A stretch of 47,468 bases of DNA from an uncultured Lachnospiraceae bacterium. Lineage in GTDB: Bacteria; Bacillota; Clostridia; Lachnospirales; Lachnospiraceae. Location: positions 1 through 47,468 of the forward strand of contig CANQMA010000009.1 of assembly GCA_947624875.1 (NCBI GenBank). Reading direction: 5' to 3'. Within the stretch, counting starts at the first letter, position 1; every line of letters starts with the position of its first letter. A program made the translations under genes and the position numbers. The notes beneath the pieces are model-generated. The model ran no database searches and was not told where the DNA came from. It was given only the letters and a program-made list of their open reading frames with translations. Below, one piece after another: positions 1-8,585 of the stretch.

Positions 1-73
1 TTAAAACATGATAAATCTCTTTTCTCTCGCACATAAGATAATACGAATTATTTCCCGGTTTCTTGTCTTCCAT
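1..73 (-). CDS. N-terminal fragment of an unidentified leftward gene
   Basis: On the minus strand an AAGGAG (85-90) precedes two ATG codons. The upstream ATG (78-76) reads only 25 codons before a stop. The ATG at 73-71 stays open to the window edge and gives 24 codons beginning MEDKKPGNNSYYLMCERKEI. I prefer the second because it is open, although its 11-nt spacing is slightly long. The product is not recognisable from this fragment. It is divergent from the BceR-type regulator gene. Confidence 0.45.
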   Translation of the reverse strand, partial: MEDKKPGNNSYYLMCERKEIYHVL

Positions 74-243
74 ATCATAATTCACTCCTTATTTATATGA
101 TTGAGCTTTGAACTGCCGTTTTTTGCCACAAAAATTGTTGTCGGAGGCTCAGGACGCTATGCTTCGGGCAGATATATATATCCACTTTTCAACAAATTGT
201 ACCACAGAATCGTGAACAAATCTACCGCTATTGCTCTATCCAA

Positions 244-267
244 CTTACAATATTGTAAGGTTATAAT
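244..267 (+). promoter_or_regulatory. 16-bp perfect palindrome abutting a TATAAT -10 box, upstream of the response regulator
   Basis: CTTACAATATTGTAAG (244-259) is a perfect palindrome. A consensus TATAAT lies at 262-267, 72 bp before the chosen TTG start, and no convincing -35 box is 16-18 bp upstream. An operator filling the spacer of a promoter that lacks a -35 is typical of a promoter needing an activator, or of one blocked by a repressor. The binding protein is unknown; the response regulator encoded just downstream is one candidate. Confidence 0.45.
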
Positions 268-338
268 GCGTACCCTGTGATAAAATGAAAATATTATATG
301 TTGCAAACGTTTATTTTACAGATGGAAAGGAGCAGGAT

Positions 339-1004
339 TTGAAAAAGATATTTGTTGTGGAAGATGACAAGACCGTATGCGCAGAACTGGTAGAACTGTT
401 AAACAATGCAGGGTACTGTGCTTTTGCATTGCAGGACTTTACGCAGGCAGAAGAAGAAATTCTGAGGGCGCAGGCAGACCTGATTTTATTAGACATCAAC
501 ATTCCGAATGTGAATGGGGAAATACTTTTAAAAGAGATACGAAAACAAACGGATACGCCGGTTATTATGGTGACCAGCAGGACGTCGGAGGCAGATGAAG
601 TTTTGTCCTTCAGTTATGGGGCGGACGATTACATCACAAAGCCTTACAGCCCGACAGTGCTGCTGCTCCATATTTCAGCCGTATTAAAACGCGCGCAGCG
701 CCGAAACGATGCGCTTTATTACAGAAATTTTGCGATAACGCCGGCAAAAGGAACTTTATCCGATGCAGAACGGGAAATTTATCTGACAAAAAATGAAATG
801 ATTATTTTTCAGCACCTTCTGGAAAACAAAAACCGGATTGTGTCGAGAGACGAACTGATGACGGAACTGTGGAACAATGATGAATTTATCAACGATAATG
901 CGCTGACAGTCAATATCAGCAGACTGCGGACAAAGCTTGCTACGCTTGGCTGCCGGAATGTGATTGAAACAAGAAAAAAGCAGGGGTATCTCCTGTTGGA
1001 ATAA
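339..1004 (+). CDS. BceR-like OmpR-family response regulator
   Basis: A 221-residue response regulator. The receiver domain (about 1-115) has the acidic cluster VVEDD at 6-10, the phosphoacceptor D52 in LLDINIP and K99 in YITKP. The C-terminal half is an OmpR-type winged helix. I chose the TTG at 339 because AAAGGAG lies just upstream and the protein then starts directly with the receiver beta-strand; the in-frame ATG at 285 adds 18 residues that do not fit the fold and has no ribosome-binding site. The next gene is an intramembrane-sensing kinase, followed by a BceAB-type transporter. By family knowledge such regulators induce the transporter when cell-wall peptide antibiotics are present. 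The exact inducer cannot be read from sequence. Confidence 0.88.
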   Translation: MKKIFVVEDDKTVCAELVELLNNAGYCAFALQDFTQAEEEILRAQADLILLDINIPNVNGEILLKEIRKQTDTPVIMVTSRTSEADEVLSFSYGADDYITKPYSPTVLLLHISAVLKRAQRRNDALYYRNFAITPAKGTLSDAEREIYLTKNEMIIFQHLLENKNRIVSRDELMTELWNNDEFINDNALTVNISRLRTKLATLGCRNVIETRKKQGYLLLE

Positions 1005-1020
1005 AAACGCGGAGGAAAAT

Positions 1021-2034
1021 ATGAGTTTTATTCAATATTTAAGAGACAAGTTATCTGCCATCTTAATCGGAAGCCTGTTCTGCCTCATCATGGTTTTGAT
1101 GCTCTTGGCATTCCGGCTTACGCCTTTTGCGGTCTTTGTGCTTTGTATCCTTTATCTGTGTACGGGATTGACGATTCTGCTGTACGATTTCTTTAGAAAA
1201 TATTCTTTTTATCGGGAACTGTTCACACACCTTCAGGAGTTGGATCAAAAATATCTGCTGGTCGAGACGTTAGGCAGACCGGATTTTTATGAGGGAAGAC
1301 TGTGGCTTTCCACGCTTTATGAGACAAACAAATCCATGTGTGAAAAAATAAACAGTTACCGTACCGAGATGGAGGAATTTAAGGATTACATTGAGATGTG
1401 GATTCATGAGGTAAAAATTCCACTTGCGGGGCTGCTGCTAATGTGTCACAACAATCGGGAAGCAATTTCTCCAAAAATGATGGCGCAGGTCAGAAAAATT
1501 GACGCATATATGGAGCAGATTTTGTATTATGTCCGTTCGGAATACGCGGAAAATGATTATCTGATTAAAGAAGTGGATTTAAACAGAATTATTACAAAGA
1601 CTGCGGTAAAAAACAGGGAGGATCTGCAGGAAAACGGAATAGAATTACAGGTACACGATACGGAATACCGCGTGCTGACGGACAGTAAATGGCTTGAATT
1701 TATGCTCCATCAGATTTTAAGCAACAGTATTTCGTACCAGTCGGACAAACGAAAGAGCTGTATTGAGATCTATGCGGAGCAGGAAAAAAATCAGGTCATA
1801 CTTCATGTAAAAGACAACGGAATCGGCATTACAAAGGCTGACCTGCCCAATGTATTTAAAAAGTCCTTTACCGGAAGCAACGGCCGTAAAAATGCAAAAT
1901 CAACGGGAATGGGGCTTTACATTGTCAGGCGGCTTGGCGACAGGCTGGGACATGGTGTGGAGATTGATTCGGTCGAAGACTGCTATACGGACGTGCGGCT
2001 GAAATTTGCGGAGAATGATTTTTATAAGATGTAA
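1021..2034 (+). CDS. BceS-like intramembrane-sensing histidine kinase
   Basis: A 337-residue kinase with two closely spaced membrane helices (about 13-31 and 36-56) joined by only a few residues, so there is almost no extracellular sensor. The phosphoacceptor H129 lies in MWIHEVKIPLAGLL. The ATPase domain includes the DNGIGI motif and a GMGLYIV G-box. The ATG at 1021 follows GGAGG with good spacing and lies 16 bp after the regulator stop. By family knowledge BceS-type kinases do not sense drug directly: the BceAB transporter, encoded next, acts as co-sensor by reporting its flux. The gene order fits that mechanism. Confidence 0.9.
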   Translation: MSFIQYLRDKLSAILIGSLFCLIMVLMLLAFRLTPFAVFVLCILYLCTGLTILLYDFFRKYSFYRELFTHLQELDQKYLLVETLGRPDFYEGRLWLSTLYETNKSMCEKINSYRTEMEEFKDYIEMWIHEVKIPLAGLLLMCHNNREAISPKMMAQVRKIDAYMEQILYYVRSEYAENDYLIKEVDLNRIITKTAVKNREDLQENGIELQVHDTEYRVLTDSKWLEFMLHQILSNSISYQSDKRKSCIEIYAEQEKNQVILHVKDNGIGITKADLPNVFKKSFTGSNGRKNAKSTGMGLYIVRRLGDRLGHGVEIDSVEDCYTDVRLKFAENDFYKM

Positions 2035-2171
2035 AAACATCGGAGTACGTCTTTCAAAAACCTCAGAGAATATTTATGTAAACCATACAAAACTGTAATA
2101 TTGTGTCACAGTAAACAAACGACGCCTGAAAAAACAAATGCTACGATATGTCCGTAAGGAGGTATTTTGAT

Positions 2172-2939
2172 ATGAACAATATTTTAGACATCAGACAAAT
2201 TGAAAAATATTATGGAAACAAATCAAGTCTGACAAAAGCGATTGACAATCTTTCACTGGAAGTGAAAAAAGGAGAGTTTCTTTCCATTATGGGCGCGTCC
2301 GGCAGTGGAAAAACGACGCTGTTAAACTGTATTTCCACAATCGACAGGGTAACCTCCGGGCACATTTTCGTCGATGGAACGGACATTACAAGACTGAGGG
2401 GAAATGCGCTGAACAAATTCCGCCGTAAGCAGCTTGGATTTATTTTTCAGGATTTTAATCTGCTCGATACCCTGACGGCATATGAAAACATAGCGCTGGC
2501 GCTTTCGATTCAAAATGTTCCGGAAAAGGAAATCAGAAAGCGGGTTGACGGGTGCGCGCGCGAACTGGATATTACCGACGTGCTTTACAAATATCCGTAT
2601 CAGATGTCCGGCGGGCAGAAACAGAGAGTCGCGGCGGCAAGAGCGGTGGTTACCCAACCGAAACTGGTGCTTGCCGATGAGCCGACCGGTGCGCTGGATT
2701 CCAAGTCTTCCAAAATGCTTTTGGAAAAACTGCGTTTTTTAAACCGGACGATGGAGGCGACGATTCTGATGGTGACGCATGATTCGTTTACGGCAAGTTA
2801 TGCTTCGAGAGTCATTTTTATCAAGGACGGGAAAGTGTTCCACGAAATCAATCGGGGAAATGATGACCGCAAGGAGTTCTTTGATAAAATTATTGACGTA
2901 GTTACTCTGTTGGGAGGCGATGTCAGTGATGCTCTTTAA
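2172..2939 (+). CDS. BceA-like peptide-antibiotic ABC transporter ATPase
   Basis: A 255-residue ABC ATPase with Walker A GASGSGKTT (41-49), a Q-loop in FIFQDFNLL, signature MSGGQKQR and Walker B LVLADEPTGALD, followed by a THD switch histidine. This arrangement and the GALD D-loop are typical of the MacB/LolD/BceA group. The ATG at 2172 was chosen because AAGGAGG lies about 10 nt upstream; the in-frame ATG at 2148 precedes that ribosome-binding site. A 137-bp gap from the kinase gene suggests a separate promoter, and a CTGT-N11-ACAG inverted motif near 2093-2111 is a possible BceR-type operator. It probably powers removal of peptide antibiotics from lipid-linked wall precursors. Confidence 0.9.
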   Translation: MNNILDIRQIEKYYGNKSSLTKAIDNLSLEVKKGEFLSIMGASGSGKTTLLNCISTIDRVTSGHIFVDGTDITRLRGNALNKFRRKQLGFIFQDFNLLDTLTAYENIALALSIQNVPEKEIRKRVDGCARELDITDVLYKYPYQMSGGQKQRVAAARAVVTQPKLVLADEPTGALDSKSSKMLLEKLRFLNRTMEATILMVTHDSFTASYASRVIFIKDGKVFHEINRGNDDRKEFFDKIIDVVTLLGGDVSDAL

Positions 2940-4983
2940 ACTTTCTATAAAAAATATCCGGAAAAGTATTCGGGATTATGCGGTTTACTTTTTTACGCTG
3001 ATTGTCGCGGTGGCAGTTTTTTATATCTTTAATGCCATTGAAACGCAAAGCGTTCTGCTGAAGGTCACTTCTTCGACAAGAGAAATTATCCGGCTGATGA
3101 GCGATATGCTTTCGGGAATCAGTGTGTTTATTTCTTTTGTCCTCGGATTTCTGATTATTTATGCAGGCAGATTTCTGATGAAAAGAAGAAAAAGGGAATT
3201 TGGCATTTACCTCACGCTCGGCATGGGAAAACGGAAAATCTCCATGATTCTGTTTTTGGAAACGCTGCTGATTGGAATTATTTCACTGGGCGTCGGGCTA
3301 CTCATCGGCGTCTGTGTTTCCCAGTTTATGAGCATTGTGGTGGCAAATATGTTTGAAGCGGATCTGACGGAATTTGAATTTATTGTTTCCGGTCAGTCCT
3401 GTATAAAAACAGTCTGCTGTTTCGGTATCATTTATCTGGTCGTAATGCTGTTTCATATGGTCATTATCAGCCGGTATAAACTGATTGACCTGTTGCAGGC
3501 GGGAAAGAAAACGGAAAAAATCCGGTTGAAAAATCCGGCGCTGTGCACAATTGTTTTTCTGATAGCATCGGCAATATTGGGATACGCCTATTATCTGGTA
3601 ACCGCAAAGGCTGGGCAGATAGAAGCGGTAAACGGTATTTTTCTGCCAATCTTTCTGGGAGTTTTGGCCACTTTTCTGATATTCTGGTCGCTTTCGGGAC
3701 TGCTGCTGAAACTATTCATGTCCATGAAAAAAATATATTACAGGGGATTGAACAGTTTTACTTTAAGACAGATTAGCAGCAAAATCAACACAACGGTCGT
3801 TTCCATGACGGTCATCTGTCTGATGCTGTTTTTGACCATCTGTATCCTGTCGTGCTCCGTATCCATCAGAAATTCTCTCAATCACAATCTGACAGAGATG
3901 GTGCCCGTCGATTTGCAACTGCAAAAACCGATGAATTTAAAGAGGGCGGATTCGGAAAATCAATATAGCAGGAAACAGCTTGCCAGTTCCGGTCTGACGA
4001 TTGGCGAAGTATGCAGGAAAGCAGGGTATGATATCGAAGCGCAGATGGAAGACAAAATCCAGTTTTACCTTTATGAGCAGGCTCACCTGACGCTGAAAAG
4101 CACGTTGGGGAAAACGGCGCATGAGGCGACGGAAAAATATCCTTTTCTGCAGCAGAAAACAAGGGAAACCATAATGCGGCTGAGTGATTACAACCGGGTG
4201 GCGAAACTGTTTGGGCAGGAAACATATACTCTGGAAGAAAATCAGTATCTCGTTGTGGCGGATTTAGACGCAATGGCTAAGCTGCGCAGCAAAGCCTTAA
4301 AAGAAGGAAGGCAGATTACGGTTTCCAAAACGGTTTTAAAACCGAAATACAGCGCATGTAAGAAAGGGTTTATTATTATGGCGCCGCAGCATGTCAATTC
4401 AGGAATTTTCATTGTTCCTGACGCGGTAGTGGCCGACAAAGATATTGTAACGGACAATCTGGTTGGAAATTACAGAGAAAAAAATCCGGAGAAAAAGCAG
4501 CAGTTGGAGGAAGATTTTTTAAAAACATTGGAAAAAGCGCAGGAAGACTATCTCCTGCCGGACGGAAATACAAAAATCTCACTCTACGAGGGCGCAGTCG
4601 GACTTGGCGCGATGGCGTCATTTATCGGGTTGTATCTCGGCATGATTTTTTTAATATCGGGCGCCGCCATTTTAGCGCTCAAAGAGCTTTCCGAGAGCGC
4701 GGATAATATAGAGCGTTATGTGATGCTTCGGAAACTAGGAGCGGACGAAAAGACGATTAACCGCGCACTGTTTGCCCAGATTGGCATATTTTTCCTCTTT
4801 CCTTTATTGCTTGCGGCAATTCATTCCGTATTTGGAATCCGGTTTGCAATGTATTTAGTCGAGCCTTTGATAGAAGATAAACTGATTGTTCCAATTCTTG
4901 TGACAGCGGGAATTATCGCGGTTATTTACGGAGGATATTTCATAATTACTTATTTGTGCAGTAAAAATATTATTAAAAAATAA
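2929..4983 (+). CDS. BceB-like ABC transporter permease
   Basis: A 684-residue permease of the FtsX-like, BceB group. It has an N-terminal helix, then a four-helix block (about 50-320) containing the conserved cytoplasmic segment RRKREFGIYLTLGMGKRK, then a large soluble extracellular domain (about 325-560), then a final three-helix FtsX block. About ten membrane helices and one big extracellular loop are the hallmark of these transporters; by family knowledge the loop contacts the kinase and the peptide-bound target. The start overlaps the ATPase gene. I favour ATG 2929, about 11 nt after GGAGG, but GTG 2926 and ATG 2920 are in frame and possible. No clear terminator follows. Confidence 0.88.
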   Translation: MLFKLSIKNIRKSIRDYAVYFFTLIVAVAVFYIFNAIETQSVLLKVTSSTREIIRLMSDMLSGISVFISFVLGFLIIYAGRFLMKRRKREFGIYLTLGMGKRKISMILFLETLLIGIISLGVGLLIGVCVSQFMSIVVANMFEADLTEFEFIVSGQSCIKTVCCFGIIYLVVMLFHMVIISRYKLIDLLQAGKKTEKIRLKNPALCTIVFLIASAILGYAYYLVTAKAGQIEAVNGIFLPIFLGVLATFLIFWSLSGLLLKLFMSMKKIYYRGLNSFTLRQISSKINTTVVSMTVICLMLFLTICILSCSVSIRNSLNHNLTEMVPVDLQLQKPMNLKRADSENQYSRKQLASSGLTIGEVCRKAGYDIEAQMEDKIQFYLYEQAHLTLKSTLGKTAHEATEKYPFLQQKTRETIMRLSDYNRVAKLFGQETYTLEENQYLVVADLDAMAKLRSKALKEGRQITVSKTVLKPKYSACKKGFIIMAPQHVNSGIFIVPDAVVADKDIVTDNLVGNYREKNPEKKQQLEEDFLKTLEKAQEDYLLPDGNTKISLYEGAVGLGAMASFIGLYLGMIFLISGAAILALKELSESADNIERYVMLRKLGADEKTINRALFAQIGIFFLFPLLLAAIHSVFGIRFAMYLVEPLIEDKLIVPILVTAGIIAVIYGGYFIITYLCSKNIIKK

Positions 4984-4997
4984 ATATTTAATACAGA

Positions 4998-5042
4998 TTT
5001 AACATAACAGAGCTGTTTCATTTAACTCCTGAAAGATAAAAT
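4998..5042 (+). promoter_or_regulatory. candidate phosphate-responsive promoter of pstS
   Basis: TTTAACA (4998-5004) and TTTAAC (5021-5026) recur about two helical turns apart upstream of a -10-like TAAAAT (5037-5042). They resemble the TTAACA-type half sites bound by Gram-positive PhoP. The match is partial, so this is an inference supported mainly by the phoP-phoR genes at the end of the cluster. Confidence 0.3.
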
Positions 5043-5102
5043 CAAGACACGATTGGAGAAAGTTTCAATCAGTGAACTAGTGAAATCGAAAGGAGAAATC
5101 AA

Positions 5103-5981
5103 ATGAGAAAGAAATTACTGGCAGTTATGACTGCCACAATAATGGTAACATGCGCACTGGCAGGGTGCGGAAAAAGCGACAATGAAGGTTCTGCAAAAAG
5201 CGAAGGAGTGTCCGGAGCAATTACCGTTGTTTCAAGAGAGGCGGGTTCCGGTACGAGAGATGCTTTCGTGGAACTAATGGGGATTGCAGATGAAAGTGGA
5301 AACGACATGACGACGCAGACGGCGGAAATTACAAACAGTACTTCCGTAATGCTTCAGACCGTAGCGCAAAATAAAAACGCCATCGGATATGTATCACTTG
5401 GCTCGCTCTCTGATGATGTAAAGGCAATTCAAGTGGACGGCGTGGAGGCGACCGCAGAAAATGTAAAGGCAGGTACATACAAAGTACAGAGACCGTTTAA
5501 CATTGCTTATAAGGAAGGAAAACTTACAGACCTTGATAAAGATTTTATCAGTTATATCATGAGCGAACAGGGACAGAAAATTGTAGACGAAGAAGGATAT
5601 ATCAGTTTAGAAGCCGAAGGCTCCTATACGGGCAGCGGTCAGAAAGGAAAAATCACATTGGCAGGCTCCACCTCCGTTGCTCCGCTGATGAATGTACTTG
5701 CAGACGAATATAAAACAATCAATCCTGATGTAACAATAGAAATTCAGGAATCCGGTTCCTCAGCAGGAATTCAGTCTGCAATGGAAGGTGCCGTTGAAAT
5801 CGGAATGTCTTCCAGAGCCTTAAAGGACGACGAGACTTCTGAACTTGTTGCAAAACAGATTGCCTTAGACGGTATTGCAGTCATTGTCAATCAGGAAAAC
5901 AGCCTGAAAGGACTGACGGGCGAACAGATTCAGAAAATTTATACAGGTAAAGCAACAGACTGGGCAGATGTGGCAGCGTAG
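5103..5981 (+). CDS. pstS: Phosphate-binding lipoprotein PstS, circularly permuted
   Basis: A 292-residue lipoprotein that captures phosphate for the Pst transporter. The signal peptide ends in the lipobox LAGC with C22 as lipidation site. The halves are in the opposite order from textbook PstS: the part with the phosphate-binding motif REAGSGTR (45-52), normally in the second half, comes first, followed by AIGYVSLGS and EGQKIV. A Gly/Ser linker near 170-182 leads to KITLAGSTSVAPLM (183 onward), normally the mature N-terminus. The protein ends at IYTGKATDWADVAA, which is mid-protein in the usual order. Both phosphate-binding loops are present, so it is permuted rather than truncated. The ATG at 5103 follows AAAGGAG. 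It is first in pstSCAB-phoU. Confidence 0.93.
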   Translation: MRKKLLAVMTATIMVTCALAGCGKSDNEGSAKSEGVSGAITVVSREAGSGTRDAFVELMGIADESGNDMTTQTAEITNSTSVMLQTVAQNKNAIGYVSLGSLSDDVKAIQVDGVEATAENVKAGTYKVQRPFNIAYKEGKLTDLDKDFISYIMSEQGQKIVDEEGYISLEAEGSYTGSGQKGKITLAGSTSVAPLMNVLADEYKTINPDVTIEIQESGSSAGIQSAMEGAVEIGMSSRALKDDETSELVAKQIALDGIAVIVNQENSLKGLTGEQIQKIYTGKATDWADVAA

Positions 5982-6014
5982 CAATTCATACACAGTGTAA
6001 AGGAGCAGAAAGTG

Positions 6015-6869
6015 ATGAATAAATTATCAGAGCTTCTTATGAAAATTGTATTTCTGGTGTGCGCCTGTATCTCGATTGCGGCAGTTGTTCTGATTTGTCT
6101 GTTTATGTTTGCAAATGGAATACCGGCAATGCAGGAAATCGGGTTTGTAAAGTTTCTGTTCGGAACGGTATGGAAGCCCGGACAGAACATTTACGGTATC
6201 GGCCCAATGATTATCGGCAGTATTTATGTGACGGCAGGGGCAATGGCAATCGGCGTTCCGATTGGTCTGCTGACAGCAGTTTTTCTGGCAAAATATTGTC
6301 CAAAACGGCTGTATCGGATTATGAAACCGATGGTAAATCTGATGGCGGGCATTCCGTCTATCATCTATGGTTTTTTCGGGCTGGTAGTTATTATTCCGGC
6401 AATTCAAAATATGTTTGAGGGAACGAGCGGAAAGGGGATTTTTGCGGCGTCCATTCTGCTTGGAATGATGATTTTGCCGACAGTGATCAATACTGCCGAA
6501 TCTTCAATCCGCGCCGTACCGGAAAACTATTTTGAGGGAGCGCTTGCGCTGGGAGCCACCAAAGAAAGAAGTATTTTTAAAACGGTTATTCCTGCGGCGA
6601 AATCCGGCGTGCTTTCAGGCATTATTCTTGGCATGGGACGTGCCATCGGAGAGACGATGGCAGTCGTCATGGTCGCCGGGAATCAGCCGGTAATTCCGGA
6701 CAGTATTTTAAGCGGGACAAGAACGCTGACCTCTAACATTGTGCTGGAAATGGCATACGCAACGGGACTTCATCGGAGTTTACTGATTGCTACCGCTGTC
6801 GTGCTCTTTGTCTTTGTACTGATTATCAATGTATGCTTTTCCATTTTAAACAAAAACAGGGAGGCATAG
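6015..6869 (+). CDS. pstC: Phosphate ABC transporter permease PstC
   Basis: A 284-residue inner-membrane permease with about six membrane helices. The binding-protein-dependent permease loop is visible in AVPENYFEGALALGATKERSIFKTVIPAA, the segment that contacts the PstB ATPase. The MAGIPSIIYGFFGL stretch is typical of PstC/PstA. ATG 6015 is preceded by AAGGAG at proper spacing; a GTG one codon earlier is less likely. It sits 33 bp after pstS and 2 bp before pstA, so it is co-transcribed. With PstA it forms the phosphate channel. Confidence 0.95.
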   Translation: MNKLSELLMKIVFLVCACISIAAVVLICLFMFANGIPAMQEIGFVKFLFGTVWKPGQNIYGIGPMIIGSIYVTAGAMAIGVPIGLLTAVFLAKYCPKRLYRIMKPMVNLMAGIPSIIYGFFGLVVIIPAIQNMFEGTSGKGIFAASILLGMMILPTVINTAESSIRAVPENYFEGALALGATKERSIFKTVIPAAKSGVLSGIILGMGRAIGETMAVVMVAGNQPVIPDSILSGTRTLTSNIVLEMAYATGLHRSLLIATAVVLFVFVLIINVCFSILNKNREA

Positions 6870-6871
6870 CG

Positions 6872-7765
6872 ATGGAAAAAAGGAAAATAACAAAACAAAG
6901 GAAAACGGATTGGAATGCAATCCGGTCGAAATGCAGGGAATACAGGAAAAGGCCGGCGTCGCTGATGATGTTGATTCTTGTATTGCTTGCTGCACTGATT
7001 ACGGCGGCATCTATGCTCTATCTGGTCATCTATATTCTTGTCAATGGAATTCCTTATATCAATGCGGATTTATTTGCATGGGAATACAATTCAAAAAATG
7101 TGTCGATGATGCCGGCAATCATCAATACGGTGCTCATTGTCTTTTTGACATTGCTGCTGGCAGTCCCGATTGGGATTGCAGCGGCAATTTATCTGGCGGA
7201 ATATGCAAAAAGAGGTTCAAAGTTGGTAAAAGTAATCCGCGTCACGACGGAAACCCTTGCGGGAATCCCTTCTATCGTATTCGGGCTGTTCGGTTTTCTC
7301 GCCTTTGTACTGACTTTTCACTGGGGATACAGCCTGTTGGCAGGAGTGCTTACGCTGGCGATGATGGTACTTCCTACGATTGTCCGGACAACGGAAGAAG
7401 CCTTGATAGCAGTGCCGGATTTGTATCGGGAAGGGAGTTTTGGACTCGGAGCGGGGAAACTTCGTACAATCTTTGTCATTGTCCTGCCTGCGGCAGTGCC
7501 GGGTATTTTATCCGGTGTAATTCTCTCTGTCGGAAGAATTGTAGGCGAGAGCGCAGCGTTGATATTTACCGCCGGTTCCGTTGCAGCGGTGCCGGAGAGC
7601 CTGTTTGACTCCACCCGGACGCTGGCGGTTCACATGTATTGTCTGTTATCAGAGGGACTTTATACGAATCAGGCATATGCGACAGCCGTCGTACTTTTAG
7701 TCATTGTTTTGGTGATTAACCGGTTGTCCGCTGTGGCGGCAAAAAAAGTCGGAAAGGAAAAATAA
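6872..7765 (+). CDS. pstA: Phosphate ABC transporter permease PstA
   Basis: A 297-residue permease with a basic N-terminal tail (about 1-30) and about six helices. The conserved ETLAGIPSIVFGLFGF and the ATPase-contact loop AVPDLYREGSFGLGAGKLRTIF are both present. ATG 6872 follows AGGGAGG. The gene starts 2 bp after pstC. The last codons, encoding the basic tail KKVGKEK, fall in a 35-bp segment that is repeated 70 bp downstream, where the second copy supplies the ribosome-binding site of pstB. Confidence 0.95.
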   Translation: MEKRKITKQRKTDWNAIRSKCREYRKRPASLMMLILVLLAALITAASMLYLVIYILVNGIPYINADLFAWEYNSKNVSMMPAIINTVLIVFLTLLLAVPIGIAAAIYLAEYAKRGSKLVKVIRVTTETLAGIPSIVFGLFGFLAFVLTFHWGYSLLAGVLTLAMMVLPTIVRTTEEALIAVPDLYREGSFGLGAGKLRTIFVIVLPAAVPGILSGVILSVGRIVGESAALIFTAGSVAAVPESLFDSTRTLAVHMYCLLSEGLYTNQAYATAVVLLVIVLVINRLSAVAAKKVGKEK

Positions 7766-7835
7766 ATTCCGGTTATTCTTCCATTTGGCAAGTAATAGAA
7801 TAGTGGCGGCAAAAAATCGGAAAGGAAAAATAAAT
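7733..7835 (+). repeat. Direct repeat spanning the pstA end and the pstB start
   Basis: The 35-bp segment 7733-7767 (last pstA codons plus stop) recurs at 7803-7835 with a 2-bp deletion. The second copy no longer encodes anything but contains the GGAAAGGA that serves as pstB ribosome-binding site, and its final AT begins the pstB start codon. The 35 bp between the copies are unrelated. This looks like a local tandem duplication of about 70 bp. Confidence 0.85.
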
Positions 7836-8583
7836 GGGAAAATTTGATATACAAAATATGAATCTCTATTATGGGGAGTTTCATGCGATTAAAAATGCAA
7901 ATCTGGACATTCCGTCAAATGAAATTACTGCATTTATCGGACCGTCAGGCTGTGGAAAATCAACGCTTTTAAAGTCCTTAAACAGAATGAACGATTTGAT
8001 TGAAAATTGCAGAATTGAGGGGAAAATCACGTTGGACGGCGTTGACATTTACAAAAATATGAATGTCAATCATTTAAGAAAACGGGTGGGAATGGTTTTT
8101 CAGAAGCCAAATTTATTTCCTATGAGTATTTATGACAATATTGCATATGGGCCGAGAACTCATGGGATACATTCCAAAGCAAAACTTGATGAGATTGTTG
8201 AGAAAACATTGCGACAGGCTGCAATTTGGGACGAAACAAAGGATTATTTAAAAAAGAGCGCTCTGGCAATGTCCGGCGGACAACAGCAGAGAATCTGCAT
8301 TGCAAGAGCTTTGGCAGTAAATCCGGAAGTACTTCTGATGGACGAACCGACTTCTGCGCTGGATCCGATATCTACTTCCAAAATTGAAGATCTGGCGGTG
8401 GAACTGAAAAAAAGTTATACCGTAATTATGGTGACCCACAATATGCAGCAGGCAGTAAGAATTTCTGATAAAACGGCGTTTTTCCTGCTTGGCGAGGTCA
8501 TTGAGTTTTCAGATACGGAGGAGATGTTTTCAATGCCGAAAGATAAGAGAACAGAAGATTATATTACAGGAAGGTTTGGTTAA
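7834..8583 (+). CDS. pstB: Phosphate ABC transporter ATPase PstB
   Basis: A 249-residue ABC ATPase with Walker [10 protein letters not shown] (about 36-44), a Q-loop at [15 protein letters not shown], signature MSGGQQQR, Walker [13 protein letters not shown] and the switch histidine in VTHNMQQA. The [17 protein letters not shown] stretch is specific to PstB. Length is normal for the family (about 250). It hydrolyses ATP to drive phosphate import by PstA/PstC. The upstream ribosome-binding site lies in a duplicated copy of the pstA 3' end. phoU follows 2 bp after the stop. Confidence 0.96.
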   Translation: MGKFDIQNMNLYYGEFHAIKNANLDIPSNEITAFIGPSGCGKSTLLKSLNRMNDLIENCRIEGKITLDGVDIYKNMNVNHLRKRVGMVFQKPNLFPMSIYDNIAYGPRTHGIHSKAKLDEIVEKTLRQAAIWDETKDYLKKSALAMSGGQQQRICIARALAVNPEVLLMDEPTSALDPISTSKIEDLAVELKKSYTVIMVTHNMQQAVRISDKTAFFLLGEVIEFSDTEEMFSMPKDKRTEDYITGRFG

Positions 8584-8585
8584 AT

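Noticed and set aside
285-338. Longer N-terminus for the first response regulator from the ATG at 285
   Set aside because: No ribosome-binding site at 285, and the receiver fold begins right at the TTG at 339, which has AAAGGAG upstream.
5103-5981. PstS truncated at its C-terminus
   Set aside because: The missing second half is present at the N-terminal side, so the protein is permuted, not truncated.
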